Positions 22,126 to 34,925 of a DNA stretch of 64,000 bases are shown piece after piece. The translations under genes and the position numbers were made by a program. How positions within the stretch are numbered: position 1 is the stretch's first letter; each line of letters begins with the position of its first letter. Source of the DNA: Nectonema munidae (Eukaryota > Nematomorpha > Nectonematoida > Nectonematidae); assembly GCA_030549495.1 (NCBI GenBank), contig JAUIRK010000819.1, positions 238,501 to 302,500 on the forward strand, written 5' to 3'. The notes beneath the pieces are model-generated. The model did not search any database, had not been told where the DNA came from, and saw only the letters and a list, made by a program, of their open reading frames with translations.

Positions 22126-24079
22126 CCCTTATAAGATCCTAGGGCTCATTTAAATCTTATTTTTTAAAAAATTATCTTTTATTAAAAATTTCAAAATTAT
22201 CATAGCCTTAAGTTTTAGTATTTGTTACATATAATATAAAAATCACAAAATAATTTTTAAAACACAATAAAATGTTTAACTTATTATTCAAAAAAGTTTT
22301 CCTTTCATAATTTAAGTTTTTTTTATTTTTTTAGTACTAAATTGTTACATTTTTTATAAAGGCATGTACAGCGACTCTTCCCCTTCCATTAGCGAGTTTT
22401 CTGAGGTAGAAGATCAGGTTTCATTATGTGAGACTGAAGAATGTTATAGTGATTTTTCCGATGGAACGCTTTCTAATTTAGAAGATGAGGAAACTCATGA
22501 GTATTGTCTTTCGAAACATGGGGAGACAAAATTATATCATGACGATTTTAATTATTCAAGTAAAGAAAGGTGTCATAATAGCATATCAATGAAGCCAGGT
22601 CCAACAAGTTATTCTTGCTCAAGGATAGAAGTTGAGTACATAGCTTTTATGCAATTTTTTTCCACCAAAAATTTTGAATACAATAATGAAGTGGACTAAC
22701 ATTGAAGGCAAAGTTGTGATGGGTGATAGCTGGGTGGAGCTTGATACCGTAAAGTTTGAGGCTTATTTAGGCCTGTTGATTCTTGCTAGAGTTTTCAAAT
22801 CCAAAAACGAGTCCACTGCCAGCTTATGGGATGATGATACTGGGAGAAGTATTTTTAGAGCTACAATGTCTCTGAAAAACTTCAAAATGATTTCAAGAGT
22901 TTTACGATTTGATGACAAAATAACAAGGGAAAATAGAAGAGAAAAAAACAAGTTTGCTCCAATTCAAGAAATTTGGGATGAATGGGTTGCTATTCTACCA
23001 AAACTTTTCAATCCCGGTTTTCAAGTAACAGTAGATGAGCAGCTCAGAGGCTTCATGGGAAATTGTCCTTTTAGACAGTACATTCCTACCAAACCAGATA
23101 AATATGGATTAAAGTTTTGGATTTTAGCAGATGTGAGAGTTTTTACGTATGGAAAATCCAGCCATATTTGGGAAAGCAACCTGGAAATGCAGCTGAAAAA
23201 AATCAAGGAGAGCGTGTTGTGATGGATATGACAAAAGGACTAAAGGGTCACAACGTGACGTGTGACAATTTTTTTACATCTTTGAACCTTCTAAAAGACT
23301 CTTAAAAGAGAGAAAAATGACTTTGCTTGTGATGTACAGTTCGTAAAAACAAAAAGTTTATACCACCAGCAATACTTGATAAAAAAAAGCCCCATCTATT
23401 TTCTTCTGTGTTCTTGTTCACCGAAGAAAACATGCCTGCTTCGTATATGCCTAAAAAAACAAAAACGTCTTCCTTTTATCTTCTTTTCATAAATCTAAAA
23501 GAATCGACGACCCTGAAGCAAAAAAACCAGAAGTGATTATACATTACAAAAAAACCAAAGTTGCTGTTGATGTAGTTGATCAAATGGTTTAAAATTATTT
23601 AGTCAAAAGAAAAACAAAGCGTTGACCCATTGTGGTTTTTAGTAACATAATTGATATTTCCGCACTTAATAGTTTTATTTTGCTAAAAGAGATTTTCATA
23701 AAAAACAAAAATTGTTGTGATGTCAGGCGAAAATATTTGGTTACACTAGGAAAAAAACTTATAGAACCAATTTGGTACTTAAAATAAAAAAAAAGAAATA
23801 ATCAAGAAGTTGAAGAAGAAATTTTTCATGGGCCAAAAAAAGATAGATGTCATCTTTGCATAAACACAAAAAAAATAAAATATCTCTGAAATGCTCTTTT
23901 TGTGACTACTTTGCATGCAAAAATGATATGAAATATCTTTGTTTAAATTGTTCTATTTAATGTTTTTATATTTTTGTGCCATTTCAATAAATTTTTCAGG
24001 TGAATTAAAATTTTGAAAAAAAAGGTTGAAAACAGCCCAAGGAACCTATAAAGTTGGGAAAATAAGAGTACCATAAGGG
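22126..24079 (+). mobile_element. piggyBac element with both ends and TTAA duplications
   Basis: Terminal repeats start CCCTTATAAG and, in reverse, CCCTTATGG, each abutting TTAA (22122-22125 and 24080-24083), the piggyBac target. The 1954-bp interior encodes one transposase broken into several frames. A whole-looking length with retained ends but a broken gene suggests a copy that is no longer autonomous. Confidence 0.88.
22364..23960 (+). pseudogene. piggyBac transposase (broken)
   Basis: An acidic serine-rich N-terminus (22364-22699) is followed, after a frameshift, by the catalytic core (22674-23222) with LLILARVFKSKNES, SLWDDDTGRSIF, the first catalytic aspartate in VTVDEQL, and TKPDKYGLKFW. 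A further frame has the second aspartate in TCDNFFTSLNLL (to about 23305). The C-terminal cysteine-rich finger (RCHLC, KCSFCDYFACK, CLNC) is recognisable near 23845-23958. At least four breaks separate these parts. Confidence 0.82.
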
Positions 24080-24083
24080 TTAA

Positions 24084-26950
24084 ATATATTTAACATCGAA
24101 TCGCACTCTATAATTTTCTTATCAAGGAGCTATACAGTTGAGCTAAATCTTAAAGAATCTCTTTTTTAACTTGAAGTGTCTAAGACTTTATGCTGTATTG
24201 TTGATTAAATTTCGCCTCTGCCTTATTCCATATCATTCCTTTGCTAAACTATTCAGATGTATTTTTTATAAACTTGATGTTTGTTTCTAGCTAATCCTAT
24301 CTTTACATCTCTAGTAGTTCTTGTTTTTTTCTTCTATATACATATAAATTGATTATTATTATTATAAACCTTGAAGTTCTAACATTTTTTGAAAATCTGC
24401 ATTTAGATTGCTTAAATTAAATTTACAAATTTAAAGTTAGTTGAGTGAAATTTATATGGTTACTTACTGCCTGTGGTAGTTTTAAACATGATTTTTTAAT
24501 GAATATATAAACGAACTAGTAATTTTGTGATTAAAAAGGTACATATTGTTTCTCTACTGGAGTAAAATAATTGATATCCACTCTAAGAATTTAAATGTTA
24601 TAATATAAAAATTATTTTTTCCAAATAATTATTATAAAATACTTGCTTCGCCTAATATTTAAAATGTCTACTATTTAGTTTTAATATATTTTTTCAAATT
24701 AGTTATTCACGTTAATGTATTTGCTAACATGTTATTGATTGCCATTATACTTATTTCAATATAACTTTTTTCATTAAAATTTTGAGATTAACCACATTTC
24801 CACTCATTTAAAGGAAATCGTCTATATACATAAAAAGACTCCGTTGACTATGTTTAAGTCACATTATTCCCCAACGCAACTTAACCTAGTATTTTCATAA
24901 ATGGAGAAAGAAATAAAATATTACAATAAAAAATAACAGTAAATTTTGATTGTTTTATTTCAACATCGCTTATTTTCTTCTGTTCTTTCTTTTTTCCTGT
25001 CTAATAGATTTTAAATACTTAAATAGAATAGTATTTTCTCCAGAATTAATTGTACTTAATTTAATATTAATTTATTTTAAATGAACTATACGTTGTTCAA
25101 TTTTTTTAATTGTCGGTATAGAATCCAAGGGAAGAATGATCTTCCATAGCTAGGGAGGATACTGATAGTTACGATTGGGAATCTAACCTCGACCAACTAA
25201 ATCCCAACCATAAGCTTCCACTACTAAGTCATCTGCTGACAAGTTTAACTTTCAAGTAATAGAGTAAAGTAATTATAATTATTGAATTTTAGTCAGCAAA
25301 CTTTATATGTGCATTATAAATACAAACATTTTGAAAGTGGTCTTTTTATGCAAATGTTTTTGTGACTATCTTTTTATAATGATTTTTTTATTTTGATCCT
25401 CCATTTTATTTATATGCACGATTGATGAGACAAGGTTGATATTCATAGAATAAGGGAAATAATTGTGATACACAGATCTCATTTTTTCCACTAATTCTTA
25501 ACCGATACTACAAATATATTTTAAGTATATAATTTTTAAATTATTTTGTATTAATAACTTTTAAACTTAAACATCTCTACAATTTATTATAAAATAAAAA
25601 ATTTTAATGTAAAACATGAGCTTTCGACTCATGTTTCATGAGCTTTATTTAGGCGCTAATTTTTGAACTATCAGATTAATCTGCTTCAAGGCGAAAAGAA
25701 AACATGATGTATTTGTCAAGCCATATCTATACAGATTACATTTTCATGAAAGAAATTATTATGAATGCTAGATGTTTGTCATATTTTTTAGGGTAATGAA
25801 AAAATTTTTAGGGGAACTTGAAAATTAGCTGGGGGCTTGAGAAATATTTGGGGGGGGGGGGGGCTTGCGCCCCAAAATTAAATAGGTAGCGCGGGCTTTG
25901 CCACCGTGCTTTCTTCTAATTAAACTTTGCCACCCGAACTAAACCTCAACTATAACTTTTAGGAAGTTAAAACCAAATTGACATACTCTGTTATTAAGTA
26001 GAAATTTAGATATTCAAAAGTTGAGAAGAAAATTGATTGACGTTATTTATAAACGATCCCTAACTCTGGATTTACTCTTTTTACATGAAATTGTTAGCAA
26101 ACAGACAGCTTTCATTAATTTTTTTACTCTTTAAACCTTGATTTGTCGATTTAGTCTTTTTACAATAAAGAACACACTTTTAAAAACAAATTTATTTGTT
26201 GAAACTTCACCTTACCAGGGGACTGAAATAATTTGAAAAAAAAATTCCAGCCTCATCAACTAAAAAAACGAGCAGTGACAACTGGAAGGAAAATGAATAT
26301 ACTGGGAATTATCTAGCTTATACATTTATTTCATTTTTGAATCATTTGGTGCCAAAAATACAGTGCATATATGTAACAAAATATTGTCAAAAATACATGA
26401 ATTATTTTATACTTTTAGAAAAAATACTAACAATATCTTGATATCGTTGAAATTAAAATAACTTTTCTTCATTTAAAAGTGTCTCGAAGATAACTACTGC
26501 AAGTTAGTTGACATCTTAAAAGTAGGGTTATAATTAATTTCATGTTACAGAAAAATCAATTAAGAAAGCTTTATTGGAATAAACTTAGGCTCTTTATTAA
26601 AGCAAATGCTAGTTTATGAAGCAGATGCCAGTTTTTAGAACAATTGATTCCCAATTTTTCTGTTGCTGCAAAGTTAAGTTTATATTACTTTCTTTTGTCT
26701 CGTCAAAAACGATCCTTCATATACATTAACATAAGAACTGAATACCGAAATGTACTACTAATGCTGTTGTCCTCATGAGAATCAAACTCTCAATTATTAA
26801 GCCAAATGTAAAAAATATGCTATAATATGAAAGAAAAGAATTGTTTTCATTTAATTTTTTCAAAATTAGAATTTCTAATAATTCGTTTTAAATGTTTTTT
26901 GCTTGTGAGAAATATGTAATTTATCAAAAAATGAAATATTTTGATATATA
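24084..26950. other. Gene-poor AT-rich DNA
   Basis: No exon was recognised on either strand. It contains one weak tRNA-like stretch (entered separately) and a 14-base G run at about 25848-25861 followed by CTTGCGCCCC, which resembles the G/C-rich heads of the satellite repeats. Confidence 0.5.
25135..25250 (-). repeat. Possible tRNA-derived SINE or tRNA pseudogene
   Basis: On the minus strand GATGACTTAGTAGTGGAAGC resembles an A box, and GAGGTTAGATTCCCAATC about 40 nt later resembles a B box. No clean cloverleaf could be drawn, and it does not match the other SINE family here. Confidence 0.3.
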
Positions 26951-27099
26951 CAATACAGATCCTTTATGAAGCGGTAGGTAGGGTCCAAGTCACAAACCCG
27001 TATATAAATTAGTTGTGCGTATTTTACATTGTTTATGCTTATCCTACGTATAAGTACATAAATTTAAATAAATAAGTTTATTATTAAAAACTTTTTCAA

Positions 27100-28770
27100 G
27101 ATTATTCAATCTTTAGCACTTTATCTGTCAGTTTCTTCTGTTTGCACGACTTGCGAGCAGCAGCTTGTGCTTGTGCAACTATGTTTCTCTGAGAGATGAT
27201 CTGGTATGACGTTCTTTTTGATGACGTTTCCACCTAGCTAAGACATAATTGTAAAGCCACGATGACGGCAGACATTCCATGCAACGATTCTACATCTTGC
27301 TCGTCATCTTTGTTGCAACTTTCCTTGGCTTCGTCTGTCTTCGTTGCGTTGGCGATTATGGGAGCTTTTGTCGTAATGTCTTGATCAATGTTCAACCACT
27401 ATTCAATCTCAACGCTAATAGTGCTGCCAAATGCTTTACAAATGTTCATGACATCAAGATCAATAAAGCTGTTACATTCTTTCAATAAGGTTGTTTTCTT
27501 CTTCACCGTAGCTGTCATTGCTAGACTTGATTACATCCTTTTTTCTCCAACATCCCTGAATACCACTCTTTCCAAGCATCAGCGTACATGTAAATTGGCT
27601 CTTTTATTATCGATACGGTGTTCAGAAAGACTGTTTGCCTCTTTCTGTAATAAATTTGACGAGATATCTTCGGTACAGTAGTTTAGAATTTGTTATAATC
27701 CGATGTCGTTTGGCTGAATTTTTGATGTATAGTTCTTGGGCAAAAATGACATCTAATTTTCTTGTGCTCCAAAGTTGTCTAGAAGCAAAATTGCTTTAGC
27801 CGAGAGATGTTCCTTTACCATAAAGCGGCAAACGGCAGGAACAAAGTAACTTTGGAACCATTTTTCGAATATAGACTATGTCAACCATGTATTAGAGCTG
27901 TAGATATCGACAACATGTAGTGTACTCATGTTAATGTGGTGAATATCATCTTACATTTGCAAACCTGCCAATGACTAAAGATGATAACTTATGTGTTCCA
28001 GTGCTATTAGTGCACAGCAAGGTTGTATTTTGATATTTAGCCTGTTTAAAGCCAAGATTCCTCTGCTGATAACTTGTTTCGCCAAATTTTGTGGTACAGA
28101 CTAGCTCGTTTGCGTTGTAGATTTGTTCTGGTTTATAGTCTTCTTCTTCAATTATTTTCTTGAGAATTGGCATATACTTAGTTATGGCTTTTTCATTTGA
28201 GGATCGCCGTTCACCTGTGATGCGAACTTCGGTCAATGTCATGTCGGTTTTTGAAATTCCTCAACAACCCATTATTGCCTTCAAACCCAGCAGATTTATC
28301 TTGTACAATTGGGCTGGATAGAGTGTTTCCATCAGACCGTTCGTGGTTAAACCAGTCAAGCATTACTTTTTCTAACTGAGGATCTTTAGCACTACGCTGA
28401 CGTTTACGTTTGGATTTCTTGCTGTGCTTATTGGCTGGACTAGCTCTCGATTCTGCCATCTTTAAATCTCTAGATACCGTTGCTTGTGCCTCTCGACGAT
28501 GTAATCGGTCAATAACACTTTGATTTTCTGTAATACTTTAGATTTTTTGCTTATATAATGCCATTTTGTGCTTAGACTAAATATAAAATATAAATAATAG
28601 AAAATAAAAAAGATGACAAAGTTTTACTATAAATTCAATATTCGATGCATTCAAAATATGATATAGTTAACTAATTTACCAGAATAACCTTCGATTTTCA
28701 CATTCCTTTGGCATGTGTAGCTTTTTGCTATAGAGAGCATCTTTGTTCTGCATGCCCACTAGTGTGGCCC
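27100..28770 (-). mobile_element. pogo/Tigger-type DNA transposon (degraded)
   Basis: Minus-strand frames give a CENP-B-like DNA-binding part (28459-28211: LEKVMLDWFNHERSDG, NFKNRHDI). A DDE part follows with EEEDYKPEQIYNANE (usually YNADE, so the first catalytic Asp is Asn), TTLLCTNSTGTHKLSSLVIG, and further left AILLLDNFGAQ and PKNYTSKIQPND. These are the standard Tigger blocks in order. Several frame breaks; terminal repeats were not identified with confidence. Confidence 0.78.
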
Positions 28771-29223
28771 TTAATAAATAGTAAAAAATGCAAGAGAAAA
28801 TTCATTTGATCCTCATCCTTGTACCTTTTGAGGGCCAGAATTTATAGTTATTAACTAACAGGGTTATTTTCTAATAAAAATACATTTATAATTACAAAAA
28901 ATATTTCTTATAATCTATACTGTATTATGTTTTAGTTTATTTTTGAATGTGCGTCTTATTTTGTCTGAAAGTTTGGGAAGCCCTGCTGTAAGGAATGATC
29001 ATTTTCGTTTTTATATTTTTTAAGTTGATTTTTCTACCTGTTTATTTATTTAAAAAGTTGGCAGACCTCTTTACGCCTATCTTTTTCTTATATCATGTAT
29101 TTAATGACATTACACCTGTATCTTATAATTCCGATCTCATGTTGCTAACGAGGGGAACTTTTTCAGAAGACATCAAGTTGTCTAGATGTTTGCTTAGAAT
29201 TATTTATTTATTATTTTCTTTAT

Positions 29224-29239
29224 TTTTATTTCTCTTGTA
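29224..29239 (+). promoter_or_regulatory. Possible 5'-UTR splice acceptor of the light-chain gene
   Basis: TTTATTTCTCTTGTAG is a good pyrimidine-rich acceptor 77 nt before the start codon and would place a 5'-UTR intron or leader junction here. No matching donor exon was recognised. Confidence 0.35.
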
Positions 29240-29316
29240 GATTTTAATTTGACATATCAATATAAGTCCTGCATACAATATCATTGTTGTCTTTGATCTT
29301 GTTTTCAAAATTTTAA

Positions 29317-29760
29317 ATGAAATTAGAATCAATTCCAGAAGAGCAAGTTGCAGAGTTTCAGGAAATTTTCAAACTCTTTGATATGAAAGGCAATTCCATG
29401 ATTTATTATCATCAGCTTGGTGATTTACTGAGAGCTGTTGGATTAAATCCCAGCAAAAGCTTAATCTCTAAATACACTTCCAAATCTTCTGAAGAGGAGC
29501 TTCCTTTTGACGTTTTCTTGCCTATTTATGCGCAAATATCACAAGAGATTCCATCATCAACTTCCAAATCTCTCATTGAAGGTTTGCGTATGTTTGACAC
29601 TGACAATAATGGAACCATAAACAGTGGCGAATTTCGTCATGTCTTAACATCAATGGGTGAGCGTTTGTCGCAGAAGGCGTGTCAATCCGTTTTGGCTTCT
29701 GTTGAAGATGAAAATGGGTGTATAAATTACGAAGATTTTGCTAACAAAATCTTCTCCTAA
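29317..29760 (+). CDS. Myosin essential light chain-like EF-hand protein
   Basis: 147 residues in one uninterrupted frame. It shows the essential (alkali) light chain pattern: FKLFDMKGN...GDLLRAVGLNPS, DVFLPIYAQI, EGLRMFDTDNNGTINSGEFRHVLTSMGE, EDENGCINYEDF. These correspond one for one to MYL6-type FQLFDRxGDGKI, FLPML, EGLRVFDKEGNGT...RHVL and EDSNGCINYEAF. Such proteins wrap the myosin neck helix. Loop 1 (DMKGNSMIYYHQ) lacks the position-12 Glu; the loop starting D(TDNNGTINSGE), about residues 92-103, is a full canonical calcium loop, which vertebrate essential chains have lost. The last loop starts with Val. Calmodulin or another EF-hand protein is less likely given the GDLLRAVGLNP and NGCINYE matches. 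The ATG is the first in frame; stop TAA at 29758. Confidence 0.87.
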   Translation: MKLESIPEEQVAEFQEIFKLFDMKGNSMIYYHQLGDLLRAVGLNPSKSLISKYTSKSSEEELPFDVFLPIYAQISQEIPSSTSKSLIEGLRMFDTDNNGTINSGEFRHVLTSMGERLSQKACQSVLASVEDENGCINYEDFANKIFS

Positions 29761-29815
29761 TTTTCTTGATATTAAATCTTTTTATACTCCCCTTTTTACT
29801 AATACTTTTTATTTT

Positions 29816-29821
29816 AATAAA
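29816..29821 (+). terminator. Light-chain poly(A) signal
   Basis: AATAAA 56 bp after the stop codon, followed by a T-rich stretch. Confidence 0.55.
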
Positions 29822-29869
29822 TTTGTACTATTTCATTTCAAGTATGATCCTTAAAATGGTCACATGTTT

Positions 29870-31680
29870 TAACCCTATCAATCGCAAGAAGGGATGGGCA
29901 TCTTAGCATCCCTCCACTTAACTAAAACATATATTGTATGAAATGGGCTCATTATATCCCTTCAAACTTTGTGACATTTCTTGAAATAGCTAGTAGCATC
30001 TTTTAATACCATTTCATGATCATTGAATGACCATATCATTTCAAAAATTGTCAATCAAAATCAAATCCACGATGTTCTAATATTTATCATCAAAATTATT
30101 TTCAATTTTTTTCAATAAAATTTTGATATTATAATTTCTATAGCATATAACTTAATGTTTAACTTTGGATACACTCTTGGAAATCTATGATACTATATGT
30201 ATTGGAACTCAATATTTTCCAATAAACATGGCAGCTTTGTAACAAATGGCAATCAAAATTTTGAAATGATAACATTTCTTATGAAAACTTTTTTTCAAAT
30301 TTTAAATATTTCGACTCACTTTTCTCAATTAGCGTATCGAAATGTCTGAAAGTATCAATAAATTTGCGGTTACGCCTGAAACCTTTCTTCAAAAACATTA
30401 ATTTATATTTTATAGTAAATCATTAACATAAATCTTACAGCTAAAACAAGCTGTAAAGTGAAGCTGCAAAAAAAGTAAAATGAGGACTCACTCTCACATA
30501 AAAAATAGAAAAATAAACTTAGTCATAGTAATTGAAAACTAAATTATTAATTAAAATCTTATTAATTATTTCTAAAATTATTAAATTTTGCTCGTTTCAG
30601 CAAAAATGGCCACCAATAAAGTATAATGTATGCTAACAAAAAAACTATTGATCCATATGACACAAAACTTAAAATATATTACATTTAAGTACTAAATTTG
30701 ATATATTTCAAATTTCACTTCAAACTAAAATGTATAAAAAAAAAAGTTATCTTACCTAAAAAATTAAGGCAAAAATGCCGCTTATTTTAGCAAGACAGTT
30801 TTAGGCTTATTTTTGTCATTAGTATAAAAAATTTGTCAAAGTACAAATAGAATTAGTGATGTATACCTGAAAATCTTCTCAAAAACATTTTTCATATTTT
30901 AATTAAAATATTTTTAATTACCTTGCTTATTTCATTTTGTTACTAAGTCATAAGAATCTATGGAAATATCTATCAAATTTAACATTTCTCAAAAAAACAA
31001 TTTCTTTCTGTTCTTGATCTAAATCATTATAGATCGAGTTTATAATTATAAAATTTAATTATGAATTGGGCATTGCTATAGTTCATTCAAAACGAAACTG
31101 TAAAAAATTTTTTTTTTGTAAAACTAAGAATTTTTCTGTAAAAAATTTAGAATTTTTTCCTTGATAATAATTTATAACTTTTCGTCTATATTAGATTACC
31201 TGTTTTTTGCTTTTTGTACCTATTTTATTGATAAAGATCGCAACTTTTTGAAAATCATCACTCAAATTTTGATTGAGGATGAAATTCTCTCTAAAATATC
31301 CTTCAAATTTAAAATAATTTTGTAATACAATATCGAGCATGCTTTTTTCATTTTTGTACTCCTTTTTGGCCATTATATTCTGAAATGGATGAAAGTCTCA
31401 TTCGAATTGGTGATGGATGCCTAAAAATCATTTTTGGCAAGTTTTTTCACAATCGAATTTTTTTTGTTACAAGGCCATTTATTGTGTTATTTTTGAAAAG
31501 TTTCATGAGAAAAAAAAACTTAAAATTTGTTACCTCTTTGCAAACATGTTCTCAAGTCGTCTTGAGTATAAAATCGATCCCGTTCCTATTGATGACATAG
31601 ATAGAATCATTATTATATCAAGAGGCGAAGCTGAATTAATAACATATATAACTATTTTAACCACATGAAAATTAACTAGA
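29870..31680 (+). repeat. Satellite-bearing repeat, degraded copies
   Basis: 29875-30420 opens with a variant head (GGGATGGGCATCTTAGCATCCC, a hairpin), then the same leader as copy B (ATATCCCTTCAAACTTTGTGAC, ATGATCATTGAATGA). 30820-31680 contains degraded array units (GAATTAGTGATGTATACCTGAAA; CGAGCATGCTTTTTTCATTTTTG near 31333). Too diverged to set unit borders. Confidence 0.5.
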
Positions 31681-32079
31681 TCTAAATCATAACCGCAATT
31701 TAAATCTAGAATCCCATAAATATTTTCAGAATCAAATTGAGCTCTATCGATTTGCTGTTTATGGATAAGTTTATTTTAAAATGGCGATAAGAGAAATCTA
31801 TTTAATTGAAAGCTTAAATACATTAAGATAAATTTTAGCAAAAAAATTGCGCAAATAGAAAATAGTTTGAACTTTACATATTTAGAATTGATTGGCATGT
31901 TTAACTAATTTTCTGACAAGTTTTATTGATTTTCAAAAAAAATAAATGACGCCATCAAATTTGCAATCAATTATTTAGTGGGTTCAGGCGGGAATATTGT
32001 AAAAATATTTATTATTTTAGCAAAAAGAAGAGGGGGAAATTAATTACGTAAAAATATAATAAACTTTGGGAATTAGCAG

Positions 32080-33135
32080 CGAGAATATGAAAGGAAAAAT
32101 TAAAGCCAATTATAAATACTCCAAAAAAAATTTCTCATTGGCTTCTTTGAAACTTCTTTATTTTGTGCACATACTCGTGATTGAGCTGGTATATTGGTTT
32201 AGTCTTAATCGTAACAAGACGAGAAAACCTTTGTCCGCAGAGGTATGCCGTTTGGAAAAGTGAGAAGAACGTTTTAAATTTCCCAGAGTCAGAATGGGCA
32301 AATCGTTGATTTCAGTCCAAAATTTTGAGAACTGGAGGTTTTCAAAGCATTCCTTCTGCACTTGATTTTCCTTGAAGTCTATAAGTTCCTTTTGAAATTC
32401 TAGAATATCTTCTCAATGGCATTCACATTGAAAGCATTCCTTATCTTGCTATGCTTTAAAGACAACATTTTCTGGAATATACTTCACAATTTCTTTTTCC
32501 TCGAATGATCTTGACAATATTTCTCATATTACGCATTAATATATCTGTTGAACCTTTCAACATATCACTTAGTTTTGGAAGAGCTACAAAATTAGTAAAC
32601 TTTCTCTCCAGACACCAGGTTTTCTCTTGAAGAGGAGGATTTTTTTTACAAATATCCACATATTGTGGGATCTTAACCCTATATGTCTAAATTAAGTTCA
32701 TTCAGATGTGGAAAGATGTTACTTAAATGAACAAGTCTTTCTAGCCAAGCAGCATTCTTATAACTGTTTGCCAGTGCATCAGATTTTTTATAGAGAAAGA
32801 TTTCAATTTCAGATTTATGCTCATGAAATCGTGACAGAATCTTTCCTCGAGATACCCAATTCAAATCAAAAATGAACAACATATCTTTATGTTACGATCT
32901 CATTTCTTCACAGATTTCATTTAAAAATGCTTTAATTTTCATCTTGCCTTGAGAATTTTCACTATTTGTATTTCATTATTTAGAACGGCATGGAGGTCTG
33001 GTTGGAGACGACTAGAACCAACATTTTCTCCCTTTGAGAGGAATTTTTATTACATCATGGTTCTTTTTTTTAATGCGAGTAACAAAACCCATACGACTTC
33101 CCATCATTGTTTGTGCTCCATCATTAGTCTAGGGC
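32080..33135 (-). pseudogene. hAT transposase (ZBED5-like), C-terminal piece of an interrupted copy
   Basis: Reads TNDGAQTMMGSRMGFVTRIKKK (33125-33060), LNWVSRGKILSRFHEHKSEI (32862-32803) and AAWLERLVHLSNIFPHLNELNLDI (32754-32683), all in the order of ZBED5-type transposases. The N-terminal catalytic part lies further right at 34930-35310; another hAT element separates the two. Confidence 0.7.
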
Positions 33136-33139
33136 AAAC

Positions 33140-34925
33140 AATAATTGACCTATAAATTATAAAAAAATTGACCTAAAAATTATATTCTTAATTTCACACA
33201 AAAATGATGACGCAATAAAAAAAAACTTTATTATACACTATAAAATTAATATTCTGAAGAATTAAAATAAAATAGAAAATAATGAATGACATTTTGCGAT
33301 AAAAAATTACGATCTTTAGCCAAAAGTTTTTTAACATTGAAAAAGATCGTTCAACAGAGCAAGTTGTTGGAGGGCATTTTTGTAGCTTCAGATATATGCT
33401 TGGGGATATTTCTTCGTTGGCCATTTCTACTATTTTTTTCAAATCATTTTTTCTATTCATTTGTTGAGATAATCGCGAATTTCACAATCATCTTCTTCAA
33501 ATGAAAGACTTCAAATTATCGTAGACATTCTGTATTGTGAAGGATATCGATTAATTTCTTCAATGATTTCAGCGAGTTTTATGTAATTCTGTTTGATTTT
33601 TTTTAACTGAATAAAAAGCTTATCGTTTTCAAGATTTTTTTAAGCCTTTTTGACTAGAATGCCACCTTCATCATCAAATTCTTGTACATTTTTTCTGACA
33701 GCAGGTAAGTTGTTACAGTAATAATTAGCAGCATTTAGCCAACCTGCTCATCTAGTTACAATCGGAGCTCGAGGAGATCCTATTGTTTTAAAGGAAGCTT
33801 TGCTGCTTTTACTTTTGATTGTTGCCATTTTGAGATTGCTTATTAGCTCGTCAACTTCTTTATAAAATGATTTGACTCGCATTGTGGTATTGTGGAGAAG
33901 GTGAGCAAAGCACGTGACATAAAAAAAGGTTTGGGTAAATGTGTTTCAAAACATCACCCACCACCATATTGTAACTGGCTGCATCGGTCAAAAGTAAAAA
34001 AAAGTGATTTTTTGATACTTGAAAGTTCTTTAGAACATCATCTAAAATTTGAACCAATTTTTTGGAATTGATGTTATCCTCTAATAGTATGCAATTAACT
34101 AGCTAACATTTTTCAGGATGATCGACACTGCCAATTAAAACATTAACAAAACTTAAATCTTTAACTTTGCTTTCATCAACAACTAGAAAAATTTCATTAT
34201 TTTCAATATTGCCTTTGATTTTAGCGATTAATTCTAAAGAGAGATCCGAAACCATGTTGCGGCTGCTAGAAACAGAAAAGTGAGTGGCCAAGATCGATAA
34301 AAAGATTTTTCATTGAGGGATGTGAAAGCTTGTGCAGCGAAATATTAAAATTTTAACAATTTTTTTTGAAAATTTTTTGTCTACTGATTCCAAATGCTTT
34401 TGAATTTCATTATTTGATGATTCAGGTAAAAAATTTTGATGTTTTTTTAGAACTTCTGTGATTTTCAATAAAAAAATTCTTTCCATGTTCCACAATAACA
34501 TTACAAATTTTGCAGAGTAATTCATTTGAACGGGAAACGGTGAACTCTTGAGGGTATTTTTTACTATTAATCCAACTTTGGTAGCTTTATCTTTAGCAAT
34601 TTTAGGCATTAAAAGGGTATTTACTCTGAAAAAATTAATGTAATGCTCTATATTAACATATGTCGATAGTGTGAAAAAAGATTGAATAAAAAAGATTTAA
34701 AAAAATAATGGTACTTACATGATAAAAAATAAAAGGAATCAAATGAAAAAAGAAAAAATTAAATGGAAAAAACGCTAACTAAAAAAATTGACTTTTACAA
34801 AAAAAAATAGACTTTATTGACCCAAAAAAAATTTTTTTTTGTTCTTTGTAGTCAAAAATGTCTAAAACTTGTATCAAAAGTTTTTTCGTATTTTATTTTC
34901 CTAGATTGATTTTATTGACTTTTTT
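33140..34925 (-). mobile_element. hAT element inserted into the ZBED5-like copy
   Basis: A BED-like finger (CKICNVIVEHGKN...H) lies near 34520-34440. It is followed by a catalytic part EIFLVVDESKVKDLSFVNVLIG (34210-34145), LLLTDAASYNMVVGDVLKHIYP, TRWAGWLNAANYYCNNLP (near 33745) and a dimerisation tail SVERSFSMLKNF (33357). Ends CTAGGGCAAA... (left, about 33130) and TTAGGGCGAAA (right, reversed) form a short inverted repeat, with TCATTA on both outer sides as a probable decayed target duplication. Several breaks. Confidence 0.62.

Noticed and set aside
29000-29240. 81-codon hydrophobic frame before the light-chain gene
   Set aside because: Phe/Leu/Ile-rich translation typical of T-rich DNA; no conserved motif and no link in frame to the gene.
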